Source: Flavivirga aquimarina
Lineage (GTDB): Bacteria; Bacteroidota; Bacteroidia; Flavobacteriales; Flavobacteriaceae
Reading direction: 5' to 3'
Length of the DNA: 64,000 nucleotides
Assembly (NCBI RefSeq): GCF_030540835.1
Contig: NZ_JAUOEK010000045.1
Coordinates: forward strand, 86,952-150,951
Shown: piece after piece, positions 48,768 through 58,835 of the stretch
Layout: every line of letters starts with the position of its first letter
Numbering within the stretch: the first letter of the stretch is position 1
Translations under genes and position numbers: made by a program
The notes under the pieces: model-generated
Told to the model about the DNA's origin: nothing
Database searches by the model: none
Seen by the model: the letters and a program-made list of their open reading frames with translations, nothing else

Positions 48768-48780
48768 TAAATATTACTTT

Positions 48781-51018
48781 CTATCTACCTCCTGCGGGTA
48801 AGTTTGTTTTCCAAAAAGCCTCCATAGTTTGACGCAAATGATAGGATGTATTCTCTCTTTCATAAATTGAATGTGCCCGCATTGGATACGACATCATATC
48901 GAACATCTTATTATGTTTTATTAGCTTATTTACAAGCATTTCGAAACTTTGATAATGCACATTGTCATCGGCAGTTCCATGAATAATCATCAAATTACCC
49001 TCTAAGTGCTGTGCAAAATTAATTGGTGATCCATCGTGATACCCTTTAGCATTATCTTCTAAAAGCCCCATATAGCGTTCTTGATAAGTCGCATCATACA
49101 ACCTTTGGTCTGATACAAAAGACACTGCTAATCCAGATTTATAAATTTCTGGATACCTAAACATACAGTTAAGTGTCATTTGGCCACCACCACTCCACCC
49201 CCAAATACCTAGTCTATCTGGATCTATAAAGTTGTATGTGCTCAATATTTTTTTTGCAGCTTTACTCTGATCTTCGGAAGCAAGTATACCTATTTGTCCG
49301 TAAATTGATTTACGCCATTTATTTCCTCTGGGAGTTTTTGTTCCTCTATTATCAATACTCATAACAATATAACCTTGTTGTGCCATATATTGATGCCACA
49401 AATCACCACCACTCCAGCTGTCTTGTACGGTAGAACCTGCTGGTTCTCCATAAACATAAAATAGTAACGGATATTTTTTATTAGGATCAAAATCAATAGG
49501 TTTAATCATCCACGCATCCAACACATCATCACCAATATCGATTTTTATAAAGTCTTTTGGCTTAAGCGCTAAAGCATCATATGTCTTCTTTAAGTCATTA
49601 TTAGCTTCTAATACACGTATTTCTTTATGCTTTGGAAGGCTTACTAAAGCATATTTTGGAGGTGTTGTTGCATTTTGAAAAACTTGAATTCCCCATTTGG
49701 CATTAGCAGATATTTGATAGGCGTTTTGTCCAGAATTAGACACAGGTGTAATTCTTTCTGCCTCCCCTTTACCATTAATACGGCTTCTATATAGATAACG
49801 TTGTGTAAAATTATTAGGAGAAGCTATATAATATACATAGCCCCCTTTAGGATCGATACAATTAATTTTTACAACATCAAAATCACCCTTTGTAATCGGC
49901 TTTACCTCTTTGCCATCTCTTGAAACTTTAAATAAATGAAACCAGCCATCTCGCTCGCTAGACCAAGTAAAATATTGTTCATTTTCCAACCAACGAATAT
50001 CATCATGGACATCAAGAAAAGCATCATCTTTTTCAACCAAAATATTATTAATAGCCATGGAGTAAATGTCTCCAACCCAAATTTTATTTGTGTTTTGACG
50101 GCGATTAAGTTGCTGAATCATAACTTCGTTGGAATTTGGAATAAAATCCATACGCGCCAGATAATTATTTTTTGGATCACCGGGGATATTAAACCACTTT
50201 GTCTCTCCACCGTTTGCTGAAATGACTCCAACTTTAACCGCAGACAATTTTGTTCCTACTTTTGGATATGGCAACGGAATTGGTTTTGAGTAAATAGAGT
50301 CAATATTATTAATCATATAAAATGTACCAACGTCTTTTGTGTCTGATTGCCAATAGGCAATATTTTCACCATCAGGACTCCAACGAAAACCATCTCTACA
50401 ACTTAATTCCTCCTCATATACCCAATCAAACGTGCCATTAATTATATGATCACCCCCATCGGTAGTAATTTGTTTTATTGTATGCTTATTTAAATCTTCA
50501 ACATAAATATTAAGATCACTTACATAAGCAATTTTAGAAGCGTCTGGTGAAAATTTAGCAAACATAAGCGTTGATGACGGTAAAGATTTCCCTAACCGAT
50601 TTAAAGTGTTGGTTTTTAAATTCAGCACCCAATAATCACCACGCGTATGATACCTCCATACTTTACGGGTATTAGTAAAAATTAAAAGTTTACTATTATC
50701 TTCAGACCATACATAATCGTAAATTATGATAGGTTTTGTTTCTCCTTTTGGAACTAAACTGGAAGCAGAAACTATGATTGATTTTTTACCTGTCTTGGCT
50801 TCATATCTAACAATATCCTTACCTCCAACTTCTGTGTTTCTTTTTAATGTGGAATAACCAGCATTATCTTTCATCCACCTAACAGGACCAAATCTCTTTT
50901 GCTTAAAAACATTGTTTTTATAAATGTCTTCTAATTGTAGCGGTTTGTTTTTTTGGGCAAAGCCACTAATTGACACTAGTAAAACACATATAATTTTCAC
51001 TAATACTCCTCTTCTCAT
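48781..51018 (-). CDS. Exported dipeptidyl peptidase IV-like serine peptidase (S9B)
   Basis: A 745-residue exported protein (signal 1-22, SGFAQ). The N-terminal DPP-IV beta-propeller (about 40-490) includes DGFRWSPDGENIAYWQSD with the EE pair (DWVYEEEL) that binds the substrate amino terminus. The alpha/beta hydrolase domain (about 510-745) has the nucleophile GWSGGGQM, Asp in HGTADDNVHYQ and His in MRAHSIYERE. It removes X-Pro/Ala dipeptides in the periplasm and pairs functionally with the neighbouring proline aminopeptidase. This is common in Bacteroidota and no link to the sugar locus is evident. Confidence 0.94.
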   Translation of the reverse strand: MRRGVLVKIICVLLVSISGFAQKNKPLQLEDIYKNNVFKQKRFGPVRWMKDNAGYSTLKRNTEVGGKDIVRYEAKTGKKSIIVSASSLVPKGETKPIIIYDYVWSEDNSKLLIFTNTRKVWRYHTRGDYWVLNLKTNTLNRLGKSLPSSTLMFAKFSPDASKIAYVSDLNIYVEDLNKHTIKQITTDGGDHIINGTFDWVYEEELSCRDGFRWSPDGENIAYWQSDTKDVGTFYMINNIDSIYSKPIPLPYPKVGTKLSAVKVGVISANGGETKWFNIPGDPKNNYLARMDFIPNSNEVMIQQLNRRQNTNKIWVGDIYSMAINNILVEKDDAFLDVHDDIRWLENEQYFTWSSERDGWFHLFKVSRDGKEVKPITKGDFDVVKINCIDPKGGYVYYIASPNNFTQRYLYRSRINGKGEAERITPVSNSGQNAYQISANAKWGIQVFQNATTPPKYALVSLPKHKEIRVLEANNDLKKTYDALALKPKDFIKIDIGDDVLDAWMIKPIDFDPNKKYPLLFYVYGEPAGSTVQDSWSGGDLWHQYMAQQGYIVMSIDNRGTKTPRGNKWRKSIYGQIGILASEDQSKAAKKILSTYNFIDPDRLGIWGWSGGGQMTLNCMFRYPEIYKSGLAVSFVSDQRLYDATYQERYMGLLEDNAKGYHDGSPINFAQHLEGNLMIIHGTADDNVHYQSFEMLVNKLIKHNKMFDMMSYPMRAHSIYERENTSYHLRQTMEAFWKTNLPAGGR

Positions 51019-51131
51019 ACTCTAAATTTATATAAGTAACTTAGACAATATTACTAAGTATCCCTTATCTATTTATTGCTCATTTTAGCAAATAATAATA
51101 CTAAACCACCTTTTGTTAATTTGAAATGACA

Positions 51132-52013
51132 TTAACAAATTTCTATTTTATTGTTAATCTTATGGCGGTATTCATGTGGGGACATCCCTGTATGTTTTTT
51201 AAAATGTTTATGAAAATTTGATAGATTATTAAAGCCACTTCCGTAACAACAATCAAAAATATTATGGTCGTTATTATGTAACAATTCACATGCATTCCCA
51301 ATTCGTACCTCGGTAAGATATTGTGAAAATGTTTTTCCACTTTTAGCCTTAAAAAATCTACAAAATCCCGTTGGGGACATATTTGCCGTATTTGATATGG
51401 CTTTTAATGTAATTTCTTCTTTATAATTTGCTTTAATAAAATCATAGATTTTACGGACTTTCGGATCTCCTTCTCCAACCATAGGTTTAGGTATCGCTTT
51501 TAATGATAACACTGCTGTTTTTTCGTTTTTTGATACAGCATTTAGGAATTTTAAGAAAAACAAAAACTTCTCTAATCCTTTCATCTTTGCCAATTTCTTA
51601 ACATAACCTGTTAAATGTTTTGCGTCTTTTTTTGAAATCTTAATACCGTAATTGGAATAATCAATGAGTCTGTTTATTCTAGAAGCTTCCGGAAGACTAC
51701 GCAACGATTCTTTTATTTTATTCTGATCAAAAAACAGATTAATAGCCTTACAGTGTTGAAGTGTTTCTCCCTTTTTATTAATATCTGAAACCTTTAACGC
51801 ATGAGGTAAATTACTTCCAAAAAAATACAGATCTCCTTCCTTAAAATCTACTACATTATCTGAAACAAAAAGAGAACCTCTACCTTTTTGTATTAATGTA
51901 ATTTGAAATTCACTATGAGAATGAATAGGTTCGTAAAAACTATCCATAGCCCATGTTTCCACTTTAGGCATACTAAGTTGTGGTAGTGAGATATTATATT
52001 GTTGTACATTCAT
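51132..52013 (-). CDS. AraC-family transcriptional regulator with cupin domain
   Basis: A 293-residue regulator. Residues 25-110 form a cupin-type sensor (FYEPIHSHSEFQITLIQKGRG, DLYFFGSNLPHALKV). The last 100 residues hold two helix-turn-helix motifs (ISNTANMSPTGFCRFFKAKSGKTFS and GFNNLSNFHKHFKKHTGMSPHEYR). The upstream neighbour on the same strand is a clear paralog with the same layout, 23 nt away. Cupin-AraC proteins often sense sugars or sugar acids. It could control the adjacent L-serine dehydratase, the GH95/L-sugar operon or the PUL promoter element, but no binding evidence exists in the sequence. Confidence 0.92.
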   Translation of the reverse strand: MNVQQYNISLPQLSMPKVETWAMDSFYEPIHSHSEFQITLIQKGRGSLFVSDNVVDFKEGDLYFFGSNLPHALKVSDINKKGETLQHCKAINLFFDQNKIKESLRSLPEASRINRLIDYSNYGIKISKKDAKHLTGYVKKLAKMKGLEKFLFFLKFLNAVSKNEKTAVLSLKAIPKPMVGEGDPKVRKIYDFIKANYKEEITLKAISNTANMSPTGFCRFFKAKSGKTFSQYLTEVRIGNACELLHNNDHNIFDCCYGSGFNNLSNFHKHFKKHTGMSPHEYRHKINNKIEIC

Positions 52014-52036
52014 ATTTTACTATAAAAAATGACTCA

Positions 52037-52918
52037 CTAAGCAATACTTTTAGTGGCACTAAACTTATATTGAGTGGGAGTCATACCCATTATCTTTTTA
52101 AAATGACGATGAAAATTAGAGATATTTGTAAATCCGGAATTATAACAACTTTCTGTGGTATTATAAGCACCGCTTCTAATTAACTCACACGCTTTTAAAA
52201 TTCTTATTTCTATTAAATATTGAGAAAATGTTTTTTGGGTTCTTAATTTAAAAAACCTTCCAAAAGTAGCAGGAGTCATATTAAAACGATTTGCTATACT
52301 TGCTAACGATATCTTTGTACCATAATTAGAATTAATGAATTTGAAAATCTCATTAATCTTATCAATATTATGCATATTACGGTTATGCTCTTGACTTTTG
52401 CCCGTTGTTAGATAATCATGCTGATTACCTCTAGAAATAAGATCAAGTATATTTAATAATTCCAGAACCTTATCAAAGCCATCCATACTAGCAAGTGTTT
52501 TCATTGTATCTGATAAATACTTCGTATCAATATTAATTAGCTTTAACCCAAACAAAGACTTTGCTAATAAATCCTTTATCATGCTAGTCTCTGGGTTTTG
52601 TTTTAATAAAAAGCTATATGCATCCATATTAAAAAACACACTTATATGGTGTGCCTTTACTTCGTTGTCACCAAACGTTTCATCATTCCTAAAACCATGT
52701 GGCAAATTTTTTCCGAATAAATAAACATCTCCGGGTTTAAAATCGTAAGTGTTAGTACCAACAATAAGTTTACCTCTTCCTTCAACAATTAAAGTAAGCT
52801 GACATTCTTTATGAAAATGAACAGTATTATAGAATTGAGAGTCATTCCACTCTTCAACTCTAACCGAGCTATCCTTATACAAAGGGACTTTAAAACTCAC
52901 GAAATTTAGCATACACAC
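52037..52918 (-). CDS. AraC-family transcriptional regulator with cupin domain (tandem paralog)
   Basis: A 293-residue regulator of identical length and layout to its neighbour: cupin-type sensor (FYNTVHFHKECQLTLIVEGRG, DVYLFGKNLPHGFRND) and a C-terminal double HTH (IANRFNMTPATFGRFFKLRTQKTFS, GFTNISNFHRHFKKIMGMTPTQYK). It is first in the two-gene unit and is divergent from the L-serine dehydratase, with a shared 160-nt intergenic region. Tandem paralogs of this kind may form heterodimers or split control of neighbouring genes. Confidence 0.92.
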   Translation of the reverse strand: MCMLNFVSFKVPLYKDSSVRVEEWNDSQFYNTVHFHKECQLTLIVEGRGKLIVGTNTYDFKPGDVYLFGKNLPHGFRNDETFGDNEVKAHHISVFFNMDAYSFLLKQNPETSMIKDLLAKSLFGLKLINIDTKYLSDTMKTLASMDGFDKVLELLNILDLISRGNQHDYLTTGKSQEHNRNMHNIDKINEIFKFINSNYGTKISLASIANRFNMTPATFGRFFKLRTQKTFSQYLIEIRILKACELIRSGAYNTTESCYNSGFTNISNFHRHFKKIMGMTPTQYKFSATKSIA

Positions 52919-53006
52919 TTTATAAATATATATTAAAAAGTCGTAAATTACGAAAAAAGTATTGATTTAAGCTATTATGTCACACGAAAAAATCTACCTA
53001 AACATA

Positions 53007-53014
53007 TAAATTTG
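53007..53014 (+). promoter_or_regulatory. Possible -7 box of the L-serine dehydratase gene
   Basis: TAAATTTG fits the Bacteroidota TAnnTTTG -7 consensus, 64 nt before the start codon. There is no clear -33 TTG partner, and the PUL element is not present at the 48-nt distance. Confidence 0.35.
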
Positions 53015-53078
53015 GTGTCCAATAACACCATTTAACATTTCTATTATTCAATAAAAGTATTAACGTAAATATATTATT

Positions 53079-54668
53079 ATGAAATCATACCCAAGCATTT
53101 TTAATGACGTCATTGGCCCTGTAATGAGAGGGCCTTCAAGCTCCCATTGCGCAGCTGCATTAAGAATTGGCAGGATTTGCAGAGATTTAATGAGTGGCAA
53201 TATAGACGATGTTTACATTGAATTTGACCCCAACGGCTCGCTGGCAACCACACATTCCGGACAGGGATCAGACATGGGGCTTTTTGGAGGTTTATTAGGA
53301 TGGCATGCAGATGATGAACGCCTAAAAGATTACGAATTTCATACAAAAGAAGCTCGTATTAATATAAAAATAGACATTCATCCTATAGGAGCCACACACC
53401 CTAACACCTACAAAATAACATTAAAAAACAAAGCTGAAACCCATCAAGTAATTGGTATTTCTACTGGAGGCGGTATGATAGAAATTATTGAAATTGACCA
53501 AGCACCAATATCAATTATGGGCGGTTTTCACACAACCCTTCTCTATTTTAAATCGGTAACAAAAGAAACCCTAAACTACATAACCAAGTTAAATTTAGGT
53601 CTTGTAAGCCTACATAAAGGCCCTTCTGATTTTGTTGCAATACAATCAAACCAAACCGACCACCAAAAGCTTATAAAGAAATTAGCCGTTGTGAAAAACT
53701 TTTTACACATTAAAATACTACGGCCTGTACTCCCCATTAAGTCTAGAAAAAACTTAAAAGTTCCATTCATTACAGTAGAAGAATTACTAAAATACAATAA
53801 GGATAAAGATTTAAAACTATGGGAACTCGCAATTGCATACGAAAGCGAAAGGGGAAATATTTCTAAAACTGAGGTTATGAATAGAATGGGCGACATTCTA
53901 GATATTATGCAAAACTCCATAAATATTGGGCTAAAGGGAACACATTACGAAGATCGTATATTAGGAAGTCAATCGCTTTCTTTTAAAAAGAACATGGAAC
54001 AAAAAAAACTTGTACCCGGAGATGTGCTAAATAATTCCATTATGTACACATCATCAATGATGGAAGTTAAAAGTTCTATGGGGGTTATAGTTGCAGCACC
54101 TACTGCTGGGTCATGCGGAGCCTTACCCGGAACCCTAATTGGAACTGCAACAACTCTTGGGCTGTCTCGAGAAAAAACAGTGCAAGCCATGTTAGCCGCA
54201 GGACTCATTGGTGTTTTTATAACAGCTCACGCAACTTTTTCTGCCGAAGTAGGAGGTTGCATGGGCGAATGCGGATCTGCTTCCGGCATGGCAGCCGCAG
54301 GCGTAGTAACCCTAAAAGGAGGCTCTTTAACCCAATCGCTTTCTGCAGCTTCTATAGCTTTACAAAGTTCGTTAGGACTTATATGCGACACCATTGCAGA
54401 TAGAGTTGAAGCCCCCTGTTTAAACAGAAATGTTATGGCCACCTCAACTGCAATATCTTGCGCAAATATGGCATTGTCTAATTACGACCAAGTAATCCCT
54501 TTAGACGAAGTAATTGAAACCATGAAAAGAGTTGGAGACGCCATTCCTCATACGCTTAGATGTACAGGACTGGGCGGACTTGCCATAACGAAAACAGCAA
54601 AAAAGATTGAAAATTCTTTAAACAAAAATAAAGGTGATTCAAAAAATGGCGCTTTTAAATATTGCTAA
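53079..54668 (+). CDS. sdaA: L-serine ammonia-lyase (iron-sulfur L-serine dehydratase), fused alpha-beta chains
   Basis: A 529-residue cytoplasmic enzyme converting L-serine to pyruvate and ammonia. The N-terminal beta domain begins IFNDVIGPVMRGPSSSH. The alpha domain carries the iron-sulfur region: PTAGSCGALPG, GGCMGECGSASGMAAAG and the CLNRN cysteine near the end. Bacterial single-chain enzymes are usually about 455 residues; this one is about 70 longer, mainly in the middle (around 180-300). It is divergent from two AraC regulators and upstream of the GH95 operon by 675 nt. Its role in the sugar locus, if any, is unknown; feeding pyruvate is only a guess. Confidence 0.93.
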   Translation: MKSYPSIFNDVIGPVMRGPSSSHCAAALRIGRICRDLMSGNIDDVYIEFDPNGSLATTHSGQGSDMGLFGGLLGWHADDERLKDYEFHTKEARINIKIDIHPIGATHPNTYKITLKNKAETHQVIGISTGGGMIEIIEIDQAPISIMGGFHTTLLYFKSVTKETLNYITKLNLGLVSLHKGPSDFVAIQSNQTDHQKLIKKLAVVKNFLHIKILRPVLPIKSRKNLKVPFITVEELLKYNKDKDLKLWELAIAYESERGNISKTEVMNRMGDILDIMQNSINIGLKGTHYEDRILGSQSLSFKKNMEQKKLVPGDVLNNSIMYTSSMMEVKSSMGVIVAAPTAGSCGALPGTLIGTATTLGLSREKTVQAMLAAGLIGVFITAHATFSAEVGGCMGECGSASGMAAAGVVTLKGGSLTQSLSAASIALQSSLGLICDTIADRVEAPCLNRNVMATSTAISCANMALSNYDQVIPLDEVIETMKRVGDAIPHTLRCTGLGGLAITKTAKKIENSLNKNKGDSKNGAFKYC

Positions 54669-55090
54669 TTGTTTTACTTTATAAAACGCTGCGAAATAGC
54701 AATTTATTAAATACTTTTAAATATATAATTAATAAGTATTAAAAATTTATTATATTTGGCATTATTGGAATAATAACAGCCTAGTATTATGTCATATTTA
54801 ATAATACGTTAACACAGTGTTACAATACAGCATTATTATATTTATTCTAGGATAAGAAGTTATATTAATCAATAATAATTATTTAGTTAAGGTTTTAAAT
54901 TAAGTATAAGCAAGAGAATATCTCACACAAATACTATTTAGCTTTAATACATAATAGAGAATGTTTAGCACGTCTTAAAGAACGGTTTTTAATTAAACAT
55001 TAATTAATCGTATTAAAGTAAATTTATGAATATGATTTTACATCCAATTTTCAATGAAGTTTTTAAGTTAGTTTATTTTGAGTTTAGTTT
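54669..55090. other. Intergenic region, possible small RNA ending in the 55091 hairpin
   Basis: No convincing gene is present. A TATATTTG sequence (54751-54758) matches the -7 box, and a strong terminator lies about 340 nt downstream, so a short non-coding transcript is possible. A small palindrome TAACAC-A-GTGTTA sits at 54810-54822. A 43-codon frame from ATG 55026 runs through the terminator and has no clear ribosome-binding site, so I do not call it a gene. Confidence 0.35.
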
Positions 55091-55123
55091 AAAGAGTAGC
55101 ATTATTATTTTTTGCTACTCTTT
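55091..55123 (+). terminator. Strong hairpin terminator without an obvious upstream gene
   Basis: AAAGAGTAGC (55091-55100) pairs perfectly with GCTACTCTTT (55114-55123), ending in a T-rich tract on the plus strand. The nearest plus-strand gene ends 420 nt earlier, so it either closes a long 3' UTR or a small RNA. Confidence 0.75.
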
Positions 55124-55343
55124 TTCATTGTACAATTCACAACACAGCTATTAGTTATAATTGGTGTTTTTATGCACACATATACTTAATAAGCATGAAT
55201 AATTAGAGCTTTATAGAAATATATATAAACGTAAATCTGAAAATGATTTCTATTAAAAAAATATTATCACACACTTGAATTAAAAACTTGAAATTTTATT
55301 TACTAAAATATATTTTCAAGACAAATTATATAAATCAATTATT

Positions 55344-57794
55344 ATGAAGATAAAGTATGTTTTACTTTTTTTAGTTTTTTTTATAAACTCCTTTTGTATT
55401 GCACAAGTAACAACCACATCAAAAACAGATAAAAGTAATTTTGATGCTGCTACTGTATTATGGTTTAACAAACCTGCCTCAATTTGGGAAGAAGCACTTC
55501 CTGTGGGCAATGGTCGTCTTGGAGCTATGGTTTATGGTAGACATGGTGAAGAAAAAATACAGTTCAATGAAGATACTTATTATACAGGAGGCCCCTACTC
55601 TACAGTTGTAAAAGGCGGGTATAAAAAACTCCCCCAAATTCAAGAATACCTGTTTAATAATGAACCTATAAAAGCCCATAAACTTTTTGGGCGCGCCTTA
55701 ATGGGGTATCCCGTTGAACAAATGAAATACCAATCCATGGCAAACCTGCATCTTTTTTTTGAAAAAGATAGCGTAACTAACTACAAACGATCCCTAGACT
55801 TAAAAACAGGAATCGTTACAATTAAATATAAACGCAACGGAGTTACTTATACCAGAGAGGTATTTGCTTCTGCCGTAGATCAAACCATAGCCATACGCAT
55901 TACAGCCGATAAACCTGCAAGCATCTCTTTTAATGCCGAATTAAGAGGCGTTAGAAACAGCGCACATTCTAACTATGCAACAGACTACTTTCGAATGGAT
56001 GGGCTTGGAAACGACCAATTAAAACTCACAGGAAAATCTGCCGACTATCTGGGAATAGAAGGCAAATTAAAATATGAAGCACGAATAAAGGCTATTCCAG
56101 AAGGAGGCACGATGGAATTGGACGACACTATACTTCGTATTAAAAATGCTAACGCCGTAACGCTATACTTCGTAGCTGCCACAAATTTTGTGAATTATAA
56201 AGATGTTAGCGCAGATCAACATGCTCGTGTTGAAGACATGCTGGCTAAAGTAGAAAACAATTCATATTTCAATATCAAAGAAAAGGCATTAGCCGATTAC
56301 AAAAATTATTATGACAGGGTTTCCCTTACCCTACCAACAACTACAAATTCTTCTTTACCAACCGATGAACGCATGGCTAGCATTCAAAGCCAACCCGATC
56401 CGCAACTAGCAACCTTATGCTACAATTTCGGAAGGTATCTTCTTATTACGTCCTCAAGGCCAGGCACACAACCTGCCAACCTACAAGGCATATGGAATAA
56501 TGATATGAACCCTGCATGGGACTCAAAATATACGACCAATATAAATACAGAAATGAACTATTGGATAACGGAAACTGGTAACCTTCCAGAACTTTTGGAG
56601 CCATTAACCACCATGATAAAGGAACTCACAGATCAAGGTAGTGAAGTTGCCAAAGAACATTATGGTGCTCGTGGTTGGGTCTTTCATCAGAACACTGATT
56701 TATGGCGAGTTGCAGCTCCCATGGATGGCCCAACCTGGGGTACCTTTACTGTTGGCGGTGCATGGCTTACTACACATATGTGGGAACATTATCTTTTTAC
56801 ACAGGATAAAGCATATTTAAAAGACATTTATCCTGTTATGAAAGGTTCTGTTGAATTTTTTATGGATTTCCTAGTCGAATACCCAGGCAAAGATTGGTTG
56901 GTTACAAACCCATCAAACTCTCCAGAGAACCCTCCCAAAGGAGAAGGCTACGAATATTTTTATGATGAAGTTACCGGAATGTATTATTTCACAACCATTT
57001 CGGTAGGAGCAACTATGGATATGCAGATTTTAAAAGATCTTTTCAGTTATTATGCCACTGCTACAGAAATTTTAAACATAGATAATGAATTTGCAGCAAA
57101 GGTATTACAAGCTCGAAAACGATTGGTGCCTTCACAAATTGGAAAAGACGGCACACTTCAAGAATGGACAGAAGATTATGGTCAAATGGAAGAAAAGCAC
57201 CGACATTTTTCCCCTTTATATGGGCTTTACCCAGGTAATGTCATTTCAGTAAACAAAACACCAGAATTAATTGCACCCGTTAAAAAATCATTGGAATTAA
57301 GAGGTGATGGTGCTTCTGGATGGTCTCGTGCTTGGAAAATGGCATTGTGGGCTCGACTAAATGACGGCGATAGAGCTAATAAAATTTTTAAAGGTTATTT
57401 AGTAGAACAATGTTACCCTTCCCTTTTTGCTATATGTGCCAGACAGTTTCAGGTAGACGGTTCCTTAGGAGTCGCAGCTGGAATAACAGAAATGCTAATA
57501 CAATCCCATGAAGGCTATATAGAACTCTTACCCGCACTGCCATCTGAATGGTCTAGCGGTCAATTTAACGGCGTTTGCGCAAGAGGCGGATTCGAACTTG
57601 ACTTTAGTTGGAAAGATAAAATACTTACTTCTGTAGAAGTAGTATCAAAAGCAGGTATACCATGTCGTATAAAAACCCAAAATAGAGTAAAGGTATTTTC
57701 AAACGGCAAACAAATAAGCATAAAAAAGCGTTCAAAAAATATTATAGAATTCAAAACTATAAAAGGCAAAACCTATACAATAAAAGGATTATGA
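55344..57794 (+). CDS. GH95 alpha-L-fucosidase / alpha-L-galactosidase
   Basis: An 816-residue exported enzyme (signal ending CIAQ at about 21). GH95 starts with WFNKPASIWEEALPVGNGRLGAMVYG and KIQFNEDTYYTGGP (about 34-80), the usual N-terminal beta domain. The (alpha/alpha)6 barrel has QGIWNNDMNPAWDSKYTTNI, NTEMNYWITETGNL, GWVFHQNTDLWRVAAP and LYGLYPGNVI, then a C-terminal beta-sandwich with EGYIELLPALPSEWSSG. The length fits intact GH95. Family members are inverting alpha-1,2-L-fucosidases, and some prefer alpha-L-galactose. It overlaps the dehydrogenase gene by 4 nt (ATGA), so translation is coupled to the L-sugar oxidation operon, which favours release of the same L-sugar that the operon oxidises. 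Confidence 0.95.
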   Translation: MKIKYVLLFLVFFINSFCIAQVTTTSKTDKSNFDAATVLWFNKPASIWEEALPVGNGRLGAMVYGRHGEEKIQFNEDTYYTGGPYSTVVKGGYKKLPQIQEYLFNNEPIKAHKLFGRALMGYPVEQMKYQSMANLHLFFEKDSVTNYKRSLDLKTGIVTIKYKRNGVTYTREVFASAVDQTIAIRITADKPASISFNAELRGVRNSAHSNYATDYFRMDGLGNDQLKLTGKSADYLGIEGKLKYEARIKAIPEGGTMELDDTILRIKNANAVTLYFVAATNFVNYKDVSADQHARVEDMLAKVENNSYFNIKEKALADYKNYYDRVSLTLPTTTNSSLPTDERMASIQSQPDPQLATLCYNFGRYLLITSSRPGTQPANLQGIWNNDMNPAWDSKYTTNINTEMNYWITETGNLPELLEPLTTMIKELTDQGSEVAKEHYGARGWVFHQNTDLWRVAAPMDGPTWGTFTVGGAWLTTHMWEHYLFTQDKAYLKDIYPVMKGSVEFFMDFLVEYPGKDWLVTNPSNSPENPPKGEGYEYFYDEVTGMYYFTTISVGATMDMQILKDLFSYYATATEILNIDNEFAAKVLQARKRLVPSQIGKDGTLQEWTEDYGQMEEKHRHFSPLYGLYPGNVISVNKTPELIAPVKKSLELRGDGASGWSRAWKMALWARLNDGDRANKIFKGYLVEQCYPSLFAICARQFQVDGSLGVAAGITEMLIQSHEGYIELLPALPSEWSSGQFNGVCARGGFELDFSWKDKILTSVEVVSKAGIPCRIKTQNRVKVFSNGKQISIKKRSKNIIEFKTIKGKTYTIKGL

Positions 57795-58825
57795 AATCAT
57801 TTTTGCTATACGGTAAAGAAGATGTAAGGTTTTGTGAAATACCCTACCCAGATGCAGATTATAACGAAGTTGTTGTAAAGGTTAAATCGGTAGGGATTTG
57901 TGGATCCGATATCCACTATTACAAAGATGGAAAAATTGGTGATTTTATACCTAAAGCACCGTTTGCCCTTGGTCATGAACTTTCAGGAATCATAGATAAA
58001 GAATCCCCTTTGTATCCACAGTTAAAAAAAGGCACACGAGTAAGCATCAACCCTTCAAGACCATGCAAAACATGCATACATTGCAAGGCAGAAAAATACA
58101 ACTTATGTCCTTCTATGAAATATATTGGATCAGCAAGTGTTTTTCCACATCTTAATGGTGGTTTTTCCGAATACATAAAAATTCCTGCCGAAAATTGTAT
58201 GCCTTTGGATGATTTTATAGGCTTTGAGATGGCCGCATTACTGGAGCCGCTTTCGGTAGTTCTACATGCTTTATCAATGGCAGGCGACCTAAAAGGGAAG
58301 TCGGTACTTATTACAGGAGCAGGAACCATTGGGCAATTATGCCATATGGTAGCCGCACTCCACACATCTGCCCCCATAGTAATTACAGATATTAGAAATC
58401 AAGCATTAGATAAGGCAAGAGACATTGGAGTAACAGCCGCATTAAATCCAAAAGATTCCAATTTTGAAAAAGATTTATTTGACTTGGCAGCTAATGGATT
58501 TGATGTTTTATTAGAAGCATCTGGTGCTAGTAACATTTTAAGCAACACCGTGAAATTTTTAAAAAAAGGAAGCAAAATAGTTCAATTAGGCATGTACTCC
58601 GATAATGCACAATTTCCATTTGCTGCATTTATGAAAGGAGAGTTAACCTATCAGCCTTCTTTCCGTTTTAACACAGAATACACTCAAGCAATGGAACTAT
58701 TAAAAACTCGAAAATTGGACTTAACAAAGATTGTTTCCAAGCGTTTTCCTTTTGATAAAATTCCTGAAGCAATGAAAAAAGCAGCTAGTTCTTTAGAAGA
58801 TATAAAAATTATAGTAGAAAATTAA
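57791..58825 (+). CDS. Zinc-dependent MDR dehydrogenase, L-idonate/L-galactonate 5-dehydrogenase-like
   Basis: A 344-residue cytoplasmic medium-chain dehydrogenase. The catalytic zinc site is ICGSDIHYY with GHEL; the structural zinc cluster is CKTCIHCKAEKYNLC. The Rossmann core is VLITGAGTIGQL (about 175-186). GSASVFPHLNGGFSEY is close to the equivalent GSAMYFPHVDGGF stretch of E. coli L-idonate 5-dehydrogenase, as I recall it, and the FRFNTEYTQA segment also agrees. L-galactonate oxidoreductases (to D-tagaturonate) belong to the same superfamily. With the lactonase and L-galactose dehydrogenase-like gene in this operon, oxidation of L-galactonate at C5 is the best guess. No 2-keto-3-deoxy pathway enzyme is seen in the window. 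Confidence 0.88.
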   Translation: MKSFLLYGKEDVRFCEIPYPDADYNEVVVKVKSVGICGSDIHYYKDGKIGDFIPKAPFALGHELSGIIDKESPLYPQLKKGTRVSINPSRPCKTCIHCKAEKYNLCPSMKYIGSASVFPHLNGGFSEYIKIPAENCMPLDDFIGFEMAALLEPLSVVLHALSMAGDLKGKSVLITGAGTIGQLCHMVAALHTSAPIVITDIRNQALDKARDIGVTAALNPKDSNFEKDLFDLAANGFDVLLEASGASNILSNTVKFLKKGSKIVQLGMYSDNAQFPFAAFMKGELTYQPSFRFNTEYTQAMELLKTRKLDLTKIVSKRFPFDKIPEAMKKAASSLEDIKIIVEN

Positions 58826-58835
58826 AACACCTGTC

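Noticed and set aside
53079..54668. Serine dehydratase as part of the polysaccharide pathway
   Set aside because: It has no copy of the shared element and no evident biochemical link, so I treat it as a neighbour.
55026..55157. 43-codon plus-strand frame
   Set aside because: It reads through the strong terminator hairpin and has no credible ribosome-binding site.
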